This document shows positions 20,918-24,581 of a stretch of 24,581 nt of DNA, piece by piece. A model generated the notes under the pieces. It had not been told where the DNA came from, ran no database searches, and saw only the letters and a program-made list of their open reading frames with translations. Where the stretch lies: contig JBKPFU010000107.1 in NCBI GenBank assembly GCA_046728975.1, positions 1 to 24,581 on the forward strand, read 5' to 3'. Every line of letters begins with the position of its first letter. Positions within the stretch are counted from its first letter, which is position 1. The DNA comes from JBKPFU01 sp046728975. Its GTDB lineage: Bacteria; Actinomycetota; Thermoleophilia; Gaiellales; Gaiellaceae. A program made the translations under genes and the position numbers.

Positions 20918-21646
20918 TCACACGTGAACCAGGACGAGAGCGGCGGCAAGCGCCACCGTCGCTGCGGCGAGCGCTCGCAGCGCGTTCTCGGGCGCACGCA
21001 GCAGGGTCTCCTCCGTGATCGGCTCGCGATCGCCGTCGACGAGCTCGAGCGTGCCCGTGACGCGTGCGACGTGCCGGCGCACGTGCCGGACCGGCGTGGA
21101 GAGGACCCGCTGCGCGAGGCTTGCGAGCGTGGCGAAGACGGCCGCCGCGACGGCTTCGAGCCTCAGCGTCTCGGCAGCGGCGAAGTACCCCGTCAGGACC
21201 GGGAACGCGCCCCACGCGAGGCCAAACCAGAGGTCTGTGTGGAAGCGGCCGCCGAACAGCTCGAGGTTGTACGCGGCGACGAGGAAGGCGCCCACGGCGA
21301 CGAAGGCCAGCAGCGGCAGGCTGAAGTCGATCGCTGCGGCGATGCCTATCGCGACGGCTCCCGCGATCGACGCGACGGCGAGCACGATCAGAGTGCCGTC
21401 ACCGATCCGGGTGCGGAGGGGCCGCCCGTTCAGCTCGTCCAAGGCGTGCGCGCCCACGCCGAGCGCGAGGAAGAACGCTGCGAGCGCGGCGACGAGGCGC
21501 CACGGGTGGAGCTCGGGCGCGAGCCCGAACCCGATGACGACGTAGCTCAGGTGCCACGCCGTGTACGGCGGGTGCAGCAGAGTGATGTAGTCGCGCCAGC
21601 CGCCCGGCGCGAGCGCGTAGAACGCAGGCTTCGCCTGCATCGTCAT
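20918..21646 (-). CDS. UbiA-like polytopic membrane protein (possible prenyltransferase)
   Basis: A 242-residue membrane protein with about seven hydrophobic segments. The opening LLHPPYTAWHLSYVVIGFGL and the loop GAHALDELNGRPLRTRIGDG resemble UbiA-superfamily intramembrane prenyltransferases, whose first Asp-rich motif (NxxxDxxxD) and following Arg-Thr-Arg lie at this place. Here the motif is degenerate, with one Asp and an Asn, and the second Asp-rich motif is not evident, so catalysis is uncertain. The ATG overlaps the stop of the methyltransferase gene (ATGA), implying a two-gene operon. Together they could act on a quinone or other prenylated lipid, which is inference. The longer open frame upstream is shadow sequence over the methyltransferase. 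Confidence 0.65.
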   Translation of the reverse strand: MTMQAKPAFYALAPGGWRDYITLLHPPYTAWHLSYVVIGFGLAPELHPWRLVAALAAFFLALGVGAHALDELNGRPLRTRIGDGTLIVLAVASIAGAVAIGIAAAIDFSLPLLAFVAVGAFLVAAYNLELFGGRFHTDLWFGLAWGAFPVLTGYFAAAETLRLEAVAAAVFATLASLAQRVLSTPVRHVRRHVARVTGTLELVDGDREPITEETLLRAPENALRALAAATVALAAALVLVHV

Positions 21647-22350
21647 CGCCGGCGGCCCCAGACGACGATGCCGCCGCCGAGGCTGAGCAAGCGGATCTGC
21701 GGGTTTTCGAGCCCGGCGCCGGTCCAAAGGTCGCGCAGCCGCGCGAGCGGATACCGGCGGTGGAAGTCGCGGATGCTGTCGCCGAGAAAGCGGCCGACCT
21801 CGTGCCAGCCGGACCCGATGAGCGCGCCTGCCGCGGGCAGGCCGACCCTGACGTACAGCTCCCACAGCGGCCGCGCTGCGCCGCTGGGGACGGAGAAGTC
21901 GAGCCCGGCGACGACGGCGCCAGGCCGCGCGACCCGCGCGAACTCGCGAAGCGCGCGTGCCGGCTCGTCGACGTAGCGAAGGACGTAGGCGAAGGTCACG
22001 CCGTCGACCGAAGTGTCCTCCAGAGGCAGCTGCTCCGCGGAGCCCTCGAGCAGCCGGACCGGCGCATCGCCGACACGGCGGCGCGCCTCCACGAGCATCG
22101 CCGCGCTCTGGTCGACCGCGACCACCGCGCAGCCCTTCGTGCGAGCGAGCTCGAGCGCAACGGCTCCCGTTCCCGTCGCGACGTCGACCACGGTGTCGCC
22201 GGGACCTGCATCGATACGCGAGACCAGGAAGCGTCTCCAGCGCGGATCCTGCCCCAGTGAAAGCAGTCGGGCATACCGATCGTAGGTCGGAGCGAGCGGG
22301 GCGAAGAGATCGAGCGCGTGGCGGCGGCGCGGTGACAGAGCCTCGACCAC
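21643..22350 (-). CDS. ubiE: UbiE/MenG-type C-methyltransferase
   Basis: A 235-residue SAM-dependent methyltransferase of the class that converts demethylmenaquinone to menaquinone. Evidence: DLFAPLAPTYDRYARLLSLG at the N-terminus, the SAM-binding motif VVDVATGTGAVALELA (about residues 53-68), VDQSAAML, EGSAEQLPLEDTSVDGVTFA, YVLRYVDEPARALREFARVARPGAVVAGLDFS, and a C-terminal LLSLGGGIVVWG close to the family's ending. Two family positions differ: LRYV replaces the usual LRNV, and Asp replaces Glu in the DFS segment, so another quinone-like substrate is possible. The GTG start is 7 nt after TAGACT. The downstream UbiA-like gene overlaps by four bases. Confidence 0.83.
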   Translation of the reverse strand: MVEALSPRRRHALDLFAPLAPTYDRYARLLSLGQDPRWRRFLVSRIDAGPGDTVVDVATGTGAVALELARTKGCAVVAVDQSAAMLVEARRRVGDAPVRLLEGSAEQLPLEDTSVDGVTFAYVLRYVDEPARALREFARVARPGAVVAGLDFSVPSGAARPLWELYVRVGLPAAGALIGSGWHEVGRFLGDSIRDFHRRYPLARLRDLWTGAGLENPQIRLLSLGGGIVVWGRRR

Positions 22351-22357
22351 GAGGCCG

Positions 22358-22367
22358 AGTCTATGCT
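22358..22367. promoter_or_regulatory. Bidirectional leaderless-type promoter core
   Basis: AGTCTATGCT. The minus-strand -10 TAGACT (22358-22363) serves the methyltransferase GTG at 22350 (7-nt spacing). The plus-strand -10 TATGCT (22362-22367) serves the ATG at 22374 (6-nt spacing). The boxes share two bases, and the whole intergenic region is 23 bp, so each -35 region lies in the opposite gene. Confidence 0.55.
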
Positions 22368-22373
22368 TGCCCG

Positions 22374-22928
22374 ATGCCCCTCATCGACGACCTCCGCCGA
22401 ATCGCGGATGCGGCCGCCCGCTACTGCGATCCTGGCGAGGACGTGGTCGGGATCGTGCCGACCGAGCCTGCCGACGGCGTCCGCGCCTATCTCTGCGCCT
22501 TCGGCGCCGAGGACGAGACGCGGAGCTGGATCGTGCTCGACGACGGCGGACATTCGGTCCGAGACCGCGCGTTGATCCGCGACGTCGTCTCGATCGCGGC
22601 CATGTGCGAGCTCGCCGAGGAGTTCGCGGCCGGCGGCGACATCGACGAGCTGCGCTCGCGGCTGGTCGCGCTCCGTCTCACCGAGAGCCCACCGGGGGTC
22701 GAGGACGCAGAAGAAGCGGCGTTCGTCCTACAGACGACGGTCGGCGCTCCCCCGCAGGTCGCCTCGGCGGAACGGCTCGACGCGGTCGGGTCGGCGACGC
22801 GGCGGCTGGAGCAGGCGCTGGACGACCGAGGCGGCTCGCCGTTCGCGGAGGCGATGCGCCAGGCGATGGCGACGGTAGAAGCACTGCGAAAGGACGTCGA
22901 AACGCATTACAAGAGGGATCTGAGTTGA
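22374..22928 (+). CDS. Hypothetical protein, 184 residues
   Basis: A soluble 184-residue acidic protein that I do not recognise. Residues 1-55 look like a mixed alpha/beta segment (DDLRRIADAAARYCDPGEDV, then RAYLCAFGAEDETRSWIVLD). Next comes helical sequence (RDRALIRDVVSIAAMCELAE). The C-terminal part (about 115-184) is helical and ends in a charged tail (VEALRKDVETHYKRDLS). The ATG is 6 nt after TATGCT, with no Shine-Dalgarno, in a very short divergent promoter region. The stop overlaps the TTG start of the next gene (TTGA), so the two unknown proteins are likely made together. Confidence 0.75.
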   Translation: MPLIDDLRRIADAAARYCDPGEDVVGIVPTEPADGVRAYLCAFGAEDETRSWIVLDDGGHSVRDRALIRDVVSIAAMCELAEEFAAGGDIDELRSRLVALRLTESPPGVEDAEEAAFVLQTTVGAPPQVASAERLDAVGSATRRLEQALDDRGGSPFAEAMRQAMATVEALRKDVETHYKRDLS

Positions 22929-23218
22929 GCGAGGGCCCGGGCTTCCCGTTCGGAGGCGACCCCGAGGACCTGATGCGCAGCCTGCGCGAGTTTGCCGAGC
23001 AACAGGCCGAGTCTGTACAGGAGGCCCAGCGCGAGCAGTTCGCGACGCTGACGCTGAACACGGCCGTCGAGCTCACCGCCGCGGCGCTGCAGCAGGTCAA
23101 CGTCGAGGGCGGTTCCGATGAGCAGGCGCTCGCCCTGCGCGACGCGATGCGCGTGCTCTTCCCCGAGGCCGTCGCGTTGGTCAGTGCGGCGCGGCAGGGC
23201 TTCATGCGCGAGCGCTAG
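22925..23218 (+). CDS. Hypothetical helical protein, 97 residues
   Basis: A 97-residue product starting at a TTG that overlaps the previous gene's stop (TTGA), with AAGAGGG at 22911-22917 as ribosome site 7 nt upstream. It begins SEGPGFPFGGDPEDLMRSLR and is then almost entirely helical, with Gln/Glu-rich amphipathic segments (FAEQQAESVQEAQREQFATL and AVELTAAALQQVNVEGGSDE). There is no membrane segment or known motif. The open frame extends upstream only as an overlapping shadow of the preceding gene. Coupling to that gene suggests a complex of the two products, which is inference. Confidence 0.72.
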   Translation: MSEGPGFPFGGDPEDLMRSLREFAEQQAESVQEAQREQFATLTLNTAVELTAAALQQVNVEGGSDEQALALRDAMRVLFPEAVALVSAARQGFMRER

Positions 23219-23231
23219 GCAAAGCGCCGAC

Positions 23232-23237
23232 TAGAAT
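23232..23237 (+). promoter_or_regulatory. Candidate -10 box (proline dehydrogenase operon)
   Basis: TAGAAT, 10 nt before the GTG at 23248 with no Shine-Dalgarno. It implies a leader of about three nucleotides or none. Confidence 0.5.
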
Positions 23238-23247
23238 CCGGCCGCCC

Positions 23248-24171
23248 GTGGCGCTCCTCGACCGCGCTATCGTCCGCCTCCTGCCGGCCGTCCCGAGGCC
23301 GATCGTCCGCCGCCTTTCGGAGCCGTACATCGCGGGGCCGTCGCTCGGCGACGCCTGCAAGGTGGTCAAGCGGCTGAACCGCGGCCGGAAGATGGCAACC
23401 ATCGACGTCCTCGGCGAGGAGATCACCGAGCCCGACGAGGCGCGCGTGATCGCCGAGACGTACAAGGACGTGTTCCGGGCGATCGAGCGCGAGCAGCTCG
23501 ACTCGAACGTGAGCGTCAAGCTGACGGCGCTCGGGCTCAAGCTCGACTACGCCCTCTGCCGCGAGAACCTGGAGCTGGTCGTCTCCCATGCCGCCGAGTC
23601 GGGCAATTTCGTGCGAATCGACATGGAGGATTCCTCGACGACCGAGGACACGCTGCAGCTCTACCGCGACGCGCGCGCGGATGGGTTCGACAATGTCGGG
23701 GTCGTCCTGCAGGCGTACATGCGGCGCACGCTCGACGACATCGAGTCGCTGGCCGAGCTCGTTCCGAACGTCCGGCTCTGCAAGGGCATCTACCTCGAGC
23801 CGCCGGAGGTGGCATACCAGGAGTTCGAGGAGGTGCGCGCCAACTTCGTCCGAGCGCTGGAGGCCCTGCTCGACCTCGGCTCGTACATCGGGATCGCGAC
23901 CCACGACGAGTGGCTTCTCGGCGAGGGGCAGCGGCTGGTCGAGGAGCGAGGGCTCGGGCGCGACGATTACGAGTTCCAGATGCTGCTCGGCGTGCGCGAG
24001 ACGCTCGGCGACCGCCTCGTCGCCGACGGACATCGGTTGCGGATCTACGTGCCCTTCGGCGAGCACTGGTACGGATACTCGCTGCGGCGGCTCCAGGAGA
24101 ACCCGAAGATCGCCGGCTACATCGCGTCCGACACCGTCGGCCGCTTCCTTCACCGCGACGGCCGCACTTGA
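23248..24171 (+). CDS. Proline dehydrogenase (monofunctional, FAD-dependent)
   Basis: A 307-residue flavoenzyme oxidising L-proline to delta-1-pyrroline-5-carboxylate and passing electrons to the quinone pool. Diagnostic segments include NVSVKLTALGLKLDYALCRE, FVRIDMEDSSTTEDTLQLYR, VGVVLQAYMRRTLDD, VRLCKGIYLEPPEVAYQ, GIATHDEWLL and the C-terminal RIYVPFGEHWYGYSLRRLQENP, where the paired Arg residues bind the proline carboxylate. The length matches monofunctional enzymes, not the PutA fusion. The GTG start is supported by TAGAAT just upstream and by family length. The stop overlaps the start of a class III aminotransferase (TTGA), so proline breakdown is probably linked to it. Confidence 0.94.
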   Translation: MALLDRAIVRLLPAVPRPIVRRLSEPYIAGPSLGDACKVVKRLNRGRKMATIDVLGEEITEPDEARVIAETYKDVFRAIEREQLDSNVSVKLTALGLKLDYALCRENLELVVSHAAESGNFVRIDMEDSSTTEDTLQLYRDARADGFDNVGVVLQAYMRRTLDDIESLAELVPNVRLCKGIYLEPPEVAYQEFEEVRANFVRALEALLDLGSYIGIATHDEWLLGEGQRLVEERGLGRDDYEFQMLLGVRETLGDRLVADGHRLRIYVPFGEHWYGYSLRRLQENPKIAGYIASDTVGRFLHRDGRT

Positions 24172-24581
24172 TCTGGACGCGGGCCGAAGGGTGCCGCGTC
24201 TGGGACGCCGACGGCCGCGAATATCTCGACCTCTCGGCGGGGTTCGGCGTTGCGGCGCTCGGGCACCGGAACCCGAAGATCCTCGCGGCATGGGCGGAGC
24301 AGCCGGTCGTTCACGCCCTGGGCGACCTCGCCGAGGCCGAGGTCACAGCCCGGCTGCGCAACGCGCTGCCGCGCCCGGCGAAGCTCGGCGTCACGGGTGA
24401 GGATGCGGTCGAGATCGGGCTGCGCACCGCGCTCCTTGCGACCGGGAAGGCCGGCATCGTCTGCTTCGAGGGCGCCTACCACGGAACTGGCCTGGCGGCT
24501 CTGGCCGCGACCTCGATCGAGGGTTTTCGCCTGCCCTTCCGCAAGTGGCTTCCCGGGCCGGTCTTCCGGCGCCGATACGGC
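24168..24581 (+). CDS. Class III PLP aminotransferase, N-terminal part (partial)
   Basis: The frame is open from a TTG at 24168 to the right edge, 138 codons, so the gene is cut. It shows the start of a class III (ornithine/acetylornithine/GABA type) aminotransferase: CRVWDADGREYLDLSAGFGV, ALGHRNPKI, then GEDAVEIGLRTALLATGKAG and CFEGAYHGT, the YHG motif near the cofactor. The catalytic Lys would lie beyond the edge. The region between GHRNPKI and the GEDAVE motif is short, and the usual SGTEAxE reads TGEDAVE. The TTG shares bases with the proline dehydrogenase stop, so translation is coupled and a role in proline or ornithine catabolism is likely. The exact substrate is unknown. Confidence 0.82.
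   Translation, partial: MIWTRAEGCRVWDADGREYLDLSAGFGVAALGHRNPKILAAWAEQPVVHALGDLAEAEVTARLRNALPRPAKLGVTGEDAVEIGLRTALLATGKAGIVCFEGAYHGTGLAALAATSIEGFRLPFRKWLPGPVFRRRYG

Noticed and set aside
19116..21215. 699-codon minus-strand frame covering the coiled-coil gene
   Set aside because: Only its last 63 codons have plausible protein sequence. The rest is an out-of-frame reading of the coiled-coil gene and of the palindromic element.
19922..21976. 684-codon plus-strand frame
   Set aside because: It is antisense to three minus-strand genes, runs through the palindromic element and has no recognisable domain.

Overview
This 24.6 kb window is GC-rich, gene-dense bacterial chromosome. Genes abut or overlap by 1-4 bases, start codons are often GTG or TTG, and I see no tRNA, rRNA, CRISPR or transposase gene. 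The gene set (a PimA-like GT4 glycosyltransferase, a UbiE/MenG-type methyltransferase, an MFS protein fused to a cyclic-nucleotide domain, many TANNNT boxes 6-10 nt before start codons) suggests a soil actinobacterium. Class Thermoleophilia is my best guess from family resemblance, and it is inference only.

Layout. 1-3.2 kb: the start of a membrane-anchored Pro/Arg-rich protein cut by the left edge, then a GAF-GGDEF diguanylate cyclase divergent from an HD-GYP phosphodiesterase, then an exported NlpC/P60 peptidase. 3.2-5.5 kb: two small membrane proteins, and a minus-strand operon of M28 metallopeptidase, lipoprotein alpha/beta hydrolase and small coiled-coil membrane protein. 5.6-9.5 kb: a family-5 peptide-type ABC importer (binding lipoprotein and two permeases) without ATPase genes. 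9.5-12.7 kb: an overlapping operon of GT4 glycosyltransferase, flippase-like membrane protein and short glycerate kinase. 12.7-14.3 kb: the MFS-cNMP fusion. 14.4-14.8 kb: a small protein built of five PDVEGH repeats, closed by a clear terminator. 14.8-17.7 kb: a minus-strand signalling cluster of cNMP-binding protein, ECF-like sigma factor, 84-residue partner, intracellular subtilase and GAF protein. 17.7-20.7 kb: exonuclease VII subunits, a 63-residue protein and a long membrane-anchored coiled-coil protein. 20.9-24.6 kb: a UbiA-like membrane protein and UbiE-type methyltransferase, divergent from two unknown genes, then proline dehydrogenase and the start of a class III aminotransferase.

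The main non-coding discovery is a roughly 68-nt dispersed element present twice in opposite orientation (8426-8492 and 20797-20864). Two conserved flanks surround an inner hairpin whose sequence differs between copies while its pairing is kept, and the outer stem also covaries. The second copy sits inside a 164-bp nested palindrome with 14-bp terminal inverted repeats. Other notable points are widespread leaderless-type promoters, a 23-bp bidirectional promoter with overlapping -10 boxes, the PDVEGH repeat protein with a palindromic leader, and the cNMP/sigma/84-aa/subtilase/GAF neighbourhood, which may be an undescribed signalling system.
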